Positions 32,250-41,699 of a DNA stretch of 64,000 nt are shown here, piece after piece. Source of the DNA: Haemonchus contortus (taxonomy: Eukaryota > Nematoda > Chromadorea > Rhabditida > Trichostrongylidae); NCBI GenBank assembly GCA_000469685.2, contig LS997566.1, positions 28,155,432-28,219,431 on the forward strand, written 5' to 3'. The notes below the pieces were generated by a model that had not been told where the DNA came from, ran no database searches, and worked only from the letters and a program-made list of their open reading frames with translations. The position numbers and the translations under genes were made by a program. The first letter of the stretch is position 1. Every line of letters begins with the position of its first letter.

Positions 32250-34946
32250 ATGCCGAGATTAAGAGAAAGTCGAACATGGTCCATTCTACGAAACGTACCA
32301 GCCGACTGCTTTCGACTTATAAAAGAAGTCATGTCGTTGCGGCAGAAGATCGTCGCAACGAGACAGACCATCCACTTTCTGCGTCGCTGTCTCCGTGCTA
32401 ACATCATCCCGAATTTCATCAAGAACAAACGACTGCACGAGATTTGCGGACGACCGAAGGACTCTCGACACGTAAGAACAATCGAGCAACAACTTCTCAA
32501 GATGGCAATCCGATCAATGCGTGATATTATGTATTCATGTTTGAAGAAGTGCATTGTTAAAGAGAAATGTTGCGAACGGATCGTGCCGGAGCGCCTTTGG
32601 ACGAGAATAGTGGGTGAGTCGAAAAACATTTGTGATTTGATCCGAGCTAAGGCAAAGACAAGACTAAAAAACAAGTTCGATAGGTTAGTAGATCAACAAC
32701 GGGCTAGTGACATGCAAGCAGTGTCCAACGTTCATCGAAACAACGAGGCAAACCTAACTTCTAGTACAGTAGAGCACCTATCCAATTGTCGGGTAACGGT
32801 TCTGGGCAACATCACTCTTTCCAAAGAAGCGTTGTCACTGTTGGAATTGGGTCCTAGCTTTGCACCAGCTCAATCCATCACCCCTCAGGTCGTGCGCAAG
32901 GTTGTGGGTAACCTACAGATCCTTCAGGATCGCCTTAGATGCAGGGCCAACAGCATAGTGCGGGAGGGAGGCGCGGGAGATCAGGCAGATAGGGTGTTCC
33001 CTGTTCTACCCTTTCCTTGCACCTTTTACAGGCCCCAAGAACCACATGCTGTTGTAGACACTAAATTCCGCCTTCTCGCTGAATCTGTTTACAGGGTGGT
33101 ACGGCAGTACGTAAACAAACGTACTGCGTTCAACCTAACCCCCTCACAGAGGCAGGGCTTCAAAGAATTACGTAATCGTTTGGAAGCTGGGGAGATTCGT
33201 TTGTCTGTGAGCGACAAAGGAGGGGAATTCGTGGTTATCCCACAAGAGCTTGATAAGGCTATAACGCAATTACATCTTCAGGACAAGTCATTGTATTGCA
33301 GATCTACTGAGAAAGAATACACTAGACAATATAGAAAACTAAACAAAGTCTGGTGTTGCGTGGCGAAGGTTGCTGGACTGCCAAGCTCCACAATCAATCG
33401 CCTGAAGAGTGATCTGCCGCTGTGCCCTGTTTTGTACACTCTTATCAAGACGCATAAGATCACCTTTGCAGACCTGAGCTCGAACGACCCTTCAGTGTTC
33501 AAAGTCAGACCAATTATCAGCAATGTCGGGGGACCCACTGATAAAATTTCTTGGTTTCTCAATGTAATTCTGCAACAAATCCTCCAGTACGTACCCGCCC
33601 ACCTTACCAACACGAATATGCTACTCGAAAAACTGCTAAATGCAAATCTTCGAGGAGACGTGGTAGTGGAATCATTCGATGTTACGTCTCTCTACACGAA
33701 TGTGTCGAATGAGGCCGCCCTCGAGGCCACATACGAATTGCTGAATGATCACGAGTGCACTCTTAGATTGTACGGTTTCTCGGTCTCTCAGATAATGACT
33801 GTCTTGAAAGAGTGCTTAAACTGCTCGTTTTTCAGGTGGTCGGGCGTTTACTATAAACAGATTAGGGGTTTGGCTATGGGCCAACGGCTAGCACCCGTAT
33901 TGGCAATAGCTTACATGTCAAAAGTTGAGGAACCTATTCTAGACCGCAGGCCAGTTCTCTACACTCGCTATATTGATGATTGCCTAATCATATGTTCCAC
34001 TCAAGAAGAGATGGACATATGTTTTGACATTCTCAATAAACAGGCAGATCAGATCAAATTTACACGAGAAAGACCAAGAGAGAACTGGCTACCATTCCTC
34101 AATATCCAAGTCCAACTATCGAGGGGTACAGTACGGACCAAGTGGTACCGCAAGCCTAGCTGTAAGAATATCCTTATTCACTACCACTCGGCCCACCCCA
34201 TAAGAACAAAACAGTCTGTCATCAGAAATATGTTCAGAATTGCCAGCAGGGTTTCTTCTGATACTGATCTTATGACAGAGTCGTTGGACTTGGCTCGAAA
34301 AGTCGCGCGGTCTAATGGGTATCCTGGCTTCCACCAGGATTCACAACGTGGGGGACATTTCACACATCGCAGACTTCGCCCACAAGCATCTGTCAATAAG
34401 GCAGTCCTTTGTTTGCCATTCATCTCCGAAGAGATGAGCAGAGCAATTCGAGCCTGTGTGACCAGGTGTGATCTACAAGAAGAAGTCAGGGTTGTGGAAA
34501 TACCCCCGGGAAACCTAAGCCGCAAGTTGATCCGAAATCGTCTTTACGACAGCTTGTGTGACACCCCAGACTGCATTGTGTGTCCTTTCAATCGAAGGGG
34601 TGACTGCATGAAAGTTGGGGTCATTTACCAAATTCGATGCCAGGCCTGCGATGCTGAGTATATAGGTGAAACAGGGCGCCCTCTTCGTACGCGAGTCAGG
34701 GAACATCTGGAGGGCCTACGAAGATCTCGCATACAAACACCTTTGGGAATGCATCGAATTGAGTGCCATGATGGTAGCGAGTTCGAAATTTCGGTAGCCA
34801 TCTTGGCAATAGAAGCGGACACCCCGGCGCGGAAAACCCTCGAGGCGTTTTGGATTGCAGCTAGGAATCCCCAAATTAATAGAAAGGAAGAGTGTGTGGC
34901 CATTACCCGTGACCTCGCGCCCTTCCTCGACCTCTGCAAATTTTAA
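32250..34946 (+). CDS. Penelope-like reverse transcriptase / GIY-YIG endonuclease, complete copy A
   Basis: 898 residues from the first ATG (32250). The frame opens 15 bases earlier at a GTG, which I reject as a eukaryotic start. Residues 1-300: basic, Cys-containing N-terminal region. About residue 320: SVSDKGGEFVVIP, the RT1 motif of Penelope elements. Then VRPIISNVGG, ESFDVTSLYTNV (motif A, Asp near 477), GLAMGQRLAPVLA (motif B), YTRYIDDCLII (motif C, YxDD near 574), ENWLPFLNIQV and a thumb-like YRKPSCKNILIHYHS. A Cys-rich linker (CDTPDCIVCP) precedes the endonuclease: VIYQI...EYIGETGR, RTRVREH and the Glu in LEAFW, all catalytic positions present. The C-terminal placement of GIY-YIG fits Penelope/Neptune/Nematis-type elements, not the Naiad/Chlamys type. 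No stop or frameshift. The start lies in the terminal region of the preceding unit, so a complete ORF exists only where units are in tandem. Confidence 0.95.
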   Translation: MPRLRESRTWSILRNVPADCFRLIKEVMSLRQKIVATRQTIHFLRRCLRANIIPNFIKNKRLHEICGRPKDSRHVRTIEQQLLKMAIRSMRDIMYSCLKKCIVKEKCCERIVPERLWTRIVGESKNICDLIRAKAKTRLKNKFDRLVDQQRASDMQAVSNVHRNNEANLTSSTVEHLSNCRVTVLGNITLSKEALSLLELGPSFAPAQSITPQVVRKVVGNLQILQDRLRCRANSIVREGGAGDQADRVFPVLPFPCTFYRPQEPHAVVDTKFRLLAESVYRVVRQYVNKRTAFNLTPSQRQGFKELRNRLEAGEIRLSVSDKGGEFVVIPQELDKAITQLHLQDKSLYCRSTEKEYTRQYRKLNKVWCCVAKVAGLPSSTINRLKSDLPLCPVLYTLIKTHKITFADLSSNDPSVFKVRPIISNVGGPTDKISWFLNVILQQILQYVPAHLTNTNMLLEKLLNANLRGDVVVESFDVTSLYTNVSNEAALEATYELLNDHECTLRLYGFSVSQIMTVLKECLNCSFFRWSGVYYKQIRGLAMGQRLAPVLAIAYMSKVEEPILDRRPVLYTRYIDDCLIICSTQEEMDICFDILNKQADQIKFTRERPRENWLPFLNIQVQLSRGTVRTKWYRKPSCKNILIHYHSAHPIRTKQSVIRNMFRIASRVSSDTDLMTESLDLARKVARSNGYPGFHQDSQRGGHFTHRRLRPQASVNKAVLCLPFISEEMSRAIRACVTRCDLQEEVRVVEIPPGNLSRKLIRNRLYDSLCDTPDCIVCPFNRRGDCMKVGVIYQIRCQACDAEYIGETGRPLRTRVREHLEGLRRSRIQTPLGMHRIECHDGSEFEISVAILAIEADTPARKTLEAFWIAARNPQINRKEECVAITRDLAPFLDLCKF

Positions 34947-35160
34947 GTTACGGTGAGGTCAGGGAGGAGATGGGTTGCTTATTGTACGCAGAAGTTCCGT
35001 TCTTGGGTGGTCGTCCTAGTGGTTGGCCTCTGAGTTCAAGGTAAGCCATGTGACACTCTTGTATTGATCGAGTCCAGGGGGGTCTACTAGTCTAGAGGAC
35101 TGTTTTAAGTATTGTCTAGGCCTACGTGAGGACCAATCTCAAATTGTTTTTTTCGGCTTT

Positions 35161-35199
35161 CAGGCTCTGAAGAAGGCGAAGAGGCCGAAACGTAAGCTG
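35161..35199 (+). ncRNA. hammerhead-like ribozyme motif, copy 2
   Basis: Identical to 32155-32193, shifted by one unit (3006 bp). It lies about 60 bases upstream of the start of ORF copy B. Confidence 0.6.
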
Positions 35200-35255
35200 T
35201 ATAAAAGTTGTGAATCTCGGAAGGGCTCAAAACATCTCAAGTGACAAGTTCAGCT

Positions 35256-37952
35256 ATGCCGAGATTAAGAGAAAGTCGATCATGGTCCATTCTACGAAAC
35301 GTACCAGCCGACTGCTTTCGACTTATAAAAGAAGTCATGTCGTTGCGGCAGAAAATCGTCGCAACGAGACAGACCATCCACTTTCTGCGTCGCTGTCTCC
35401 GTGCTAACATCATCCCGAATTTCATCAAGAACAAACGACTGCACGAGATTTGCGGACGACCGAAGGACTCTCGACACGTAAGAACAATCGAGCAACAACT
35501 TCTCAAGATGGCAATCCGATCAATGCGTGATATTATGTATTCATGTTTGAAGAAGTGCATTGTTAAAGAGAAATGTTGCGAACGGATCGTGCCGGAGCGC
35601 CTTTGGACGAGAATAGTGGGTGAGTCGAAAAACATTTGTGATTTGATCCGAGCTAAGGCAAAGACAAGACTAAAAAACAAGTTCGATAGGTTAGTAGATC
35701 AACAACGGGCTAGTGACATGCAAGCAGTGTCCAACGTTCATCGAAACAACGAGGCAAACCTAACTTCTAGTACAGTAGAGCACCTATCCAATTGTCGGGT
35801 AACGGTTCTGGGCAACATCACTCTTTCCAAAGAAGCGTTGTCACTGTTGGAATTGGGTCCTAGCTTTGCACCAGCTCAATCCATCACCCCTCAGGTCGTG
35901 CGCAAGGTTGTGGGTAACCTACAGATCCTTCAGGATCGCCTTAGATGCAGGGCCAACAGCATAGTGCGGGAGGGAGGCGCGGGAGATCAGGCAGATAGGG
36001 TGTTCCCTGTTCTACCCTTTCCTTGCACCTTTTACAGGCCCCAAGAACCACATGCTGTTGTAGACACTAAATTCCGCCTTCTCGCTGAATCTGTTTACAG
36101 GGTGGTACGGCAGTACGTAAACAAACGTACTGCGTTCAACCTAACCCCCTCACAGAGGCAGGGCTTCAAAGAATTACGTAATCGTTTGGAAGCTGGGGAG
36201 ATTCGTTTGTCTGTGAGCGACAAAGGAGGGGAATTCGTGGTTATCCCACAAGAGCTTGATAAGGCTATAACGCAATTACATCTTCAGGACAAGTCATTGT
36301 ATTGCAGATCTACTGAGAAAGAATACACTAGACAATATAGAAAACTAAACAAAGTCTGGTGTTGCGTGGCGAAGGTTGCTGGACTGCCAAGCTCCACAAT
36401 CAATCGCCTGAAGAGTGATCTGCCGCTGTGCCCTGTTTTGTACACTCTTATCAAGACGCATAAGATCACCTTTGCAGACCTGAGCTCGAACGACCCTTCA
36501 GTGTTCAAAGTCAGACCAATTATCAGCAATGTCGGGGGACCCACTGATAAAATTTCTTGGTTTCTCAATGTAATTCTGCAACAAATCCTCCAGTACGTAC
36601 CCGCCCACCTTACCAACACGAATATGCTACTCGAAAAACTGCTAAATGCAAATCTTCGAGGAGACGTGGTAGTGGAATCATTCGATGTTACGTCTCTCTA
36701 CACGAATGTGTCGAATGAGGCCGCCCTCGAGGCCACATACGAATTGCTGAATGATCACGAGTGCACTCTTAGATTGTACGGTTTCTCGGTCTCTCAGATA
36801 ATGACTGTCTTGAAAGAGTGCTTAAACTGCTCGTTTTTCAGGTGGTCGGGCGTTTACTATAAACAGATTAGGGGTTTGGCTATGGGCCAACGGCTAGCAC
36901 CCGTATTGGCAATAGCTTACATGTCAAAAGTTGAGGAACCTATTCTAGACCGCAGGCCAGTTCTCTACACTCGCTATATTGATGATTGCCTAATCATATG
37001 TTCCACTCAAGAAGAGATGGACATATGTTTTGACATTCTCAATAAACAGGCAGATCAGATCAAATTTACACGAGAAAGACCAAGAGAGAACTGGCTACCA
37101 TTCCTCAATATCCAAGTCCAACTATCGAGGGGTACAGTACGGACCAAGTGGTACCGCAAGCCTAGCTGTAAGAATATCCTTATTCACTACCACTCGGCCC
37201 ACCCCATAAGAACAAAACAGTCTGTCATCAGAAATATGTTCAGAATTGCCAGCAGGGTTTCTTCTGATACTGATCTTATGACAGAGTCGTTGGACTTGGC
37301 TCGAAAAGTCGCGCGGTCTAATGGGTATCCTGGCTTCCACCAGGATTCACAACGTGGGGGACATTTCACACATCGCAGACTTCGCCCACAAGCATCTGTC
37401 AATAAGGCAGTCCTTTGTTTGCCATTCATCTCCGAAGAGATGAGCAGAGCAATTCGAGCCTGTGTGACCAGGTGTGATCTACAAGAAGAAGTCAGGGTTG
37501 TGGAAATACCCCCGGGAAACCTAAGCCGCAAGTTGATCCGAAATCGTCTTTACGACAGCTTGTGTGACACCCCAGACTGCATTGTGTGTCCTTTCAATCG
37601 AAGGGGTGACTGCATGAAAGTTGGGGTCATTTACCAAATTCGATGCCAGGCCTGCGATGCTGAGTATATAGGTGAAACAGGGCGCCCTCTTCGTACGCGA
37701 GTCAGGGAACATCTGGAGGGCCTACGAAGATCTCGCATACAAACACCTTTGGGAATGCATCGAATTGAGTGCCATGATGGTAGCGAGTTCGAAATTTCGG
37801 TAGCCATCTTGGCAATAGAAGCGGACACCCCGGCGCGGAAAACCCTCGAGGCGTTTTGGATTGCAGCTAGGAATCCCCAAATTAATAGAAAGGAAGAGTG
37901 TGTGGCCATTACCCGTGACCTCGCGCCCTTCCTCGACCTCTGCAAATTTTAA
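35256..37952 (+). CDS. Penelope-like reverse transcriptase / GIY-YIG endonuclease, complete copy B
   Basis: Same length and domain order as the copy at 32250-34946. I noticed two base differences between them in the ORF, one of which changes Thr to Ser near residue 9 (CGAACATGG against CGATCATGG). All RT motifs (DKGG, FDVTSLY, MGQRLAP, YIDD) and all GIY-YIG residues are present, so two apparently functional copies sit side by side. The 294-bp spacer between ORF copies A and B holds the hammerhead-like motif and presumably the promoter; no TATA box or initiator could be identified with confidence. Confidence 0.95.
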   Translation: MPRLRESRSWSILRNVPADCFRLIKEVMSLRQKIVATRQTIHFLRRCLRANIIPNFIKNKRLHEICGRPKDSRHVRTIEQQLLKMAIRSMRDIMYSCLKKCIVKEKCCERIVPERLWTRIVGESKNICDLIRAKAKTRLKNKFDRLVDQQRASDMQAVSNVHRNNEANLTSSTVEHLSNCRVTVLGNITLSKEALSLLELGPSFAPAQSITPQVVRKVVGNLQILQDRLRCRANSIVREGGAGDQADRVFPVLPFPCTFYRPQEPHAVVDTKFRLLAESVYRVVRQYVNKRTAFNLTPSQRQGFKELRNRLEAGEIRLSVSDKGGEFVVIPQELDKAITQLHLQDKSLYCRSTEKEYTRQYRKLNKVWCCVAKVAGLPSSTINRLKSDLPLCPVLYTLIKTHKITFADLSSNDPSVFKVRPIISNVGGPTDKISWFLNVILQQILQYVPAHLTNTNMLLEKLLNANLRGDVVVESFDVTSLYTNVSNEAALEATYELLNDHECTLRLYGFSVSQIMTVLKECLNCSFFRWSGVYYKQIRGLAMGQRLAPVLAIAYMSKVEEPILDRRPVLYTRYIDDCLIICSTQEEMDICFDILNKQADQIKFTRERPRENWLPFLNIQVQLSRGTVRTKWYRKPSCKNILIHYHSAHPIRTKQSVIRNMFRIASRVSSDTDLMTESLDLARKVARSNGYPGFHQDSQRGGHFTHRRLRPQASVNKAVLCLPFISEEMSRAIRACVTRCDLQEEVRVVEIPPGNLSRKLIRNRLYDSLCDTPDCIVCPFNRRGDCMKVGVIYQIRCQACDAEYIGETGRPLRTRVREHLEGLRRSRIQTPLGMHRIECHDGSEFEISVAILAIEADTPARKTLEAFWIAARNPQINRKEECVAITRDLAPFLDLCKF

Positions 37953-38166
37953 GTTACGGTGAGGTCAGGGAGGAGATGGGTTGCTTATTGTACGCAGAAG
38001 TTCCGTTCTTGGGTGGTCGTCCTAGTGGTTGGCCTCTGAGTTCAAGGTAAGCCATGTGACACTCTTGTATTGATCGAGTCCAGGGGGGTCTACTAGTCTA
38101 GAGGACTGTTTTAAGTATTGTCTAGGCCTACGTGAGGACCAATCTCAAATTGTTTTTTTCGGCTTT

Positions 38167-38205
38167 CAGGCTCTGAAGAAGGCGAAGAGGCCGAAACGTA
38201 AGCTG
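38167..38205 (+). ncRNA. hammerhead-like ribozyme motif, copy 3
   Basis: Same motif again, one unit further on, in the terminal partial unit at the right edge of the array. The array ends about 95 bases downstream. Confidence 0.6.
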
Positions 38206-38261
38206 TATAAAAGTTGTGAATCTCGGAAGGGCTCAAAACATCTCAAGTGACAAGTTCAGCT

Positions 38262-38300
38262 ATGCCGAGATTAAGAGAAAGTCGATCATGGTCCATTCTA
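38262..38300 (+). pseudogene. first 13 codons of a further Penelope ORF, cut at the array end
   Basis: The start ATG and MPRLRESRSWSIL of the element ORF are present, then the sequence passes into the duplicated target. The open frame continues to 38435 in host DNA, but that extension is not element sequence. Confidence 0.8.
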
Positions 38301-38310
38301 CTTTGGCCTT
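38300..38310. repeat. target-site duplication, right
   Basis: ACTTTGGCCTT, the partner of 28771-28781. The host sequence resumes with TCTCTAAAACTAG. Confidence 0.8.
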
Positions 38311-40312
38311 TCTCTAAAACTAGTTTTACTGTGGGGTACGTGCACTTGCACCTGCTCTTCTATTGTGCACCGCAGTGTGCATTGCAAACCATTAGTAACC
38401 AGAGTAGAAAGTCCCTTTACTGGAGCTCCCGATGAAATGGTATACTTGTGAAGTAAATAGTCATATGCGTACAATGAGCATTAGTCCAATGGAGACGAAT
38501 AAGCTAAGCATTGTTTTTCAATCAGAATTGTAGTGATATTGTCAGAAGTCGTTTAAATGATTCATACTGAAAAGCGTCCACCATTCCTATTCGAAAGCAA
38601 CAAAGTATAGAAGATTGCTCCTCTCATCCTATCATGGAGTCACCACTCAAGCAGTGTGCACTTACAAGTTAAGTTCTGGTGCCGTTTCTTTAGTTTTGAC
38701 TTTCCTCTAATGGAAACGAGGAAGTTAAGAATAACAAAAATTAACTTATATTATTTATACAATCGACGAAAGACTTCTGAGACATGCGTTCTAATGATTG
38801 GTGAGCTTAGAACCAAAAAGGAAACTAAACAGCACTACATTTGCCATACAATAGCGTCCCCAGGTGCTGTAACCCAAATATACTGGGTCATTCCACAGAA
38901 ATCATTCTAGTCGGGTTCATCGTTCAGAAATTTTTCTAAAGGATACGAGACAAAACAAAGAGGTCAAGAAAACCGTGGCCTATCCACGTGTCTATCTAGG
39001 TTGTAGCGAAATTTTTTCAATGCAGAGTACAGAATAAGGTCTGTTCAATTGAACAATTGCATGGAACGGAAATCTGTGCTAAGACATGGATGAAGACGTT
39101 CAACGTTCACTTTTCTCGCGAGAACTCCAAAAGATCTCATAAAGATTGAAATCGACCCAATCGAATTTTGAGACAGGCCGGGCGGATTCCACTCGTGATT
39201 GATCGCTACCCCAATTTTATACTACCGTTATCAACGTAATGTTCTTTCCATTTCAATCGAGGATAGAGGGCAACGAAATTTCGATGGGTTTGTCATCTAC
39301 ACAACTGTCAACGCACGCGAATTGAGTATCCCATTGCTGGACATATCCTTGCTAATGGTACTAATGTGGAAAGAGGTAAAAGTTATAGATCAGATCTGAA
39401 CCCATATATGTACTCAGAGTCAAAGAAAAAGCATGGAAAGGCACGGCGCAAACGCAGATTTTGTAGCCATTCTTCGCTCCGTCACTTATTGACAATAATA
39501 ATAGGTACGTTGAAAAATGAAGGTTAGCTGCCAATTGACCTGTCAGTAAAGGAAATCGAAAGAACGAGTCAAAAGATAAAAAGGGGCTCTTCACTATTCA
39601 AGAGTTATGGCCAATAATGAAGACATTCCAAACAAACCAAACCTTCGCGTCGTGCAATTTTTCTCTCAACACATTCATATGCCCTATGCCTTTTCCAGCA
39701 GAGCAGTCACTGCTGGAGCTCGTTTTCCTTACCGGAACTACGAGCTTCTCCTCCGCGAAAGTTGGACGTAATAGCTTTCAGTGGGAAGACAGTTAGTCAT
39801 ATATAGGCTCTTGAAATGTTCGATGCTTAGCTGGGCAATAACCCCAGCGCAGTTTAGGGAACGTCTTTTTTCACCCATGGAGACGACTTTTTCAACCAGT
39901 CAGAGTCATTTTTCGCCAGTTACGTGGACCAGCATTGGTCACCGCCGAAAAACTCTTATCAAGATATGATCCATTTTGATCTTTCCAAATAAATGATAGC
40001 CATAAACTAAAATAAAAATACCTTGTTGTGGCCCGCACACTTGAATCCTTTAACCGTTGAGCATGCTCGTACTCGAACCATCACATTGTTAGAGCAAAAG
40101 CTCCATGGAGACCACATCGACCATGACGATGATATCACTGAAGATCTTATTTTGTTGAATGAGGCTGTAATCATAGCTCTGTAGACTCAGGGAATTTTAG
40201 TCAAGGGTAATTTTTCGGAACATCTCGTTGAAGGCAATAGGGTTAAGTGAACATCACTCCCGGCAGTCCAAAGTGAGAATATAGAGCCATTAAGAAGGCG
40301 AGGGCAAGCGGG
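38311..40312. other. no gene seen
   Basis: Short open frames on both strands (for example 38656-38910, 39361-39594) have no motif and no splice support. No known repeat recognised. Confidence 0.45.
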
Positions 40313-40384
40313 GTCTCGGTAGTGTAAGGGATAAGAGCACGGTTCCCGGAAAGGACAAGTGCGGGTTCGAGTCCCGTCTGAGGC
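40313..40384 (+). repeat. tRNA-like sequence, decayed (pseudogene or SINE head)
   Basis: Acceptor stem GTCTCGG/CTGAGGC pairs over 7 bp with two G-T pairs. The D stem is GTGT/GCAC. The T arm GCGGG-TTCGAGT-CCCGT is canonical and includes a perfect B-box. The anticodon arm is defective: only 20 bases lie between the D and T stems, pairing is weak and no T precedes a plausible anticodon. I therefore do not call a functional tRNA. Confidence 0.55.
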
Positions 40385-40710
40385 TGGAGTTTTGCCCACA
40401 AAATCGCCAACCTTGTGAGACTTTCGCTTCACTTCGCGCACTGCGGCGTTAAAACAGCAGCTAACAAAACATCAAGTCAAAAAAAGTTATGATTTCCGTT
40501 TCACGAAGTCACCCAAATGAGGAACTCTAAACAGTTCAATCCATCGGGTGACGAAATCCCCAAATAGGGAACTCCAGAAAGGATCAAGCAATAGATGTTG
40601 TGGATGGCAATACGGTATGGCACGTGCACGTGGCCGAAAAGTTGTTTGATAAGGATGAATCTAAAATTTCTTTCACTTCCACGCGTATATTATGCCAAGT
40701 TAGTGGTGAG

Positions 40711-40870
40711 TGAAGTAGTGTAGTGGCAAAAGGCGTGCTATTACAGAAGCACGGTTCTCAATACCGGACCCATTCTACTCCACGCAAACTAGTCCTTCCT
40801 TTAACTGGGGTTGCCTAGTTGGTCCAACACGTCGGGAGGTTAAAAGCGCTCATTCGGCTTGGCTCATTCA
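40711..40870 (+). repeat. tRNA-derived SINE, family A, diverged copy
   Basis: The head contains GTAGTGTAGTGGCAAAAGG. The body keeps landmarks of the family (CCTAGTTGGTCCAACACGTC, GGGAGGTTAAAAGCGCT). More diverged than the 9.5 and 17.4 kb copies. Confidence 0.5.
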
Positions 40871-41123
40871 AAAAACGGGATTAGTTAAGTCAGTAACCTT
40901 ATCATTCATTCTTGTATCATAGCAGGATTCATCGAGGCTCAATCATGATAAATGCAGTAGAGATTTACTCTTCTTCAAAAATATTCAATTCGGTGAACAC
41001 TATTGTATTTCCCTACTAATGAAAAAACTTTTTTATTTGGTTTTGCCTACTGAGGTTCCTCATCATGGAGCTTTGCGGAATTATTGAAAGTAATCAGAAT
41101 GAAAATTTCAGCTTTTTAAACCA

Positions 41124-41673
41124 ATCTGAGGAGATTTTCAGAAGATTAAACTTATTAGAGGATATGAAAATAACTCACTCGACGACATATCGGGATATTG
41201 CGCAACAGCGGTCCCTGAAATTGCATGCATCGTTGACATAAACGGCAGTTTCTTTTTCATCCATCCCATATTTGTTTAATTTGGATAAGAAGAAGGGATG
41301 GAATAGGGACGGCCACCAAGAACGCCAGGCCAATGTGGTGTACTGCCAAAATGCGCAGCTACCGCAGGTATGGTCCCAAGTTCAAGTCTCGGATCAATAC
41401 TCTTTCATATCAATCAAGCATACCACTCCGTTAGCATTGGTAAATCGATACTGGATTCGCCTTGGTGAATAACTCCACGATTTATACTTAGCTGCCTGGT
41501 TTAATTTATTGTACCGAGCCCGTGAAATCTGTAGGCGCTCCACAGAGCGGAAATGATCCGGTTTTTTGTGTTCTTTGTTTGGAGGAAAACTACTCTTCCA
41601 GGCTTCGTCCCAGGTTTCCAAGTTTTGAAACCCATTCACGGAGATCTTTAGAAGATTAAACTTATTAGAGGAT
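41124..41673. repeat. direct repeat pair flanking about 0.5 kb
   Basis: The segment AGAAGATTAAACTTATTAGA with surrounding bases (about 35 in all) occurs at 41133 and again at 41650. It could be the edges of a small duplication or insertion. A SINE-like piece at 41325-41475 lies between (GTGGTGTACTGCC, GTTCAAGTCTCGGATC). Confidence 0.45.
41179..41214 (-). CDS. possible 36-bp exon, minus strand
   Basis: Perfect-looking borders: acceptor CAATTTCAG and donor CGTCGA|GTGAGT. Length is a multiple of three and all three frames are open. In phase 0 it would fit between the exon at 50073-50187 and the exon at 24097-24289. With so few codons the coding claim rests on splice signals alone. Confidence 0.25.
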
Positions 41674-41699
41674 ACCACCACAAAGTGAAACCTAATCTA

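Larger units (their letters stand above)
28781..38299 (+). mobile_element. Penelope-like element array: one inverted partial, one truncated and two complete copies
   Basis: Period 3006 bp. Parts: inverted 3' portion 28781-30125; 5'-truncated copy 30125-32287; complete units 32288-35293 and 35294-38299. The right end stops after ATGGTCCATTC of what would be the next unit, so the array begins and ends inside the same terminal region. An 11-bp duplication ACTTTGGCCTT (28771-28781 and 38300-38310) encloses everything, so the array entered as one piece. Inverted plus tandem partial copies with 'pseudo-LTRs' are a known trait of Penelope-like elements. The copies differ by only a few substitutions (for example 31853, 32274 and 32348 against their +3006 positions), so the insertion is young. 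Confidence 0.9.

Noticed and set aside
32235..32252. Start of the Penelope ORF at the GTG of 32235 (903 residues)
   Set aside because: GTG is not a usual start in animals; the first ATG in frame is at 32250, giving 898 residues.
40313..40384. A functional tRNA
   Set aside because: The T arm and acceptor pair well, but the anticodon arm is short by two to three bases, poorly paired and lacks T33.
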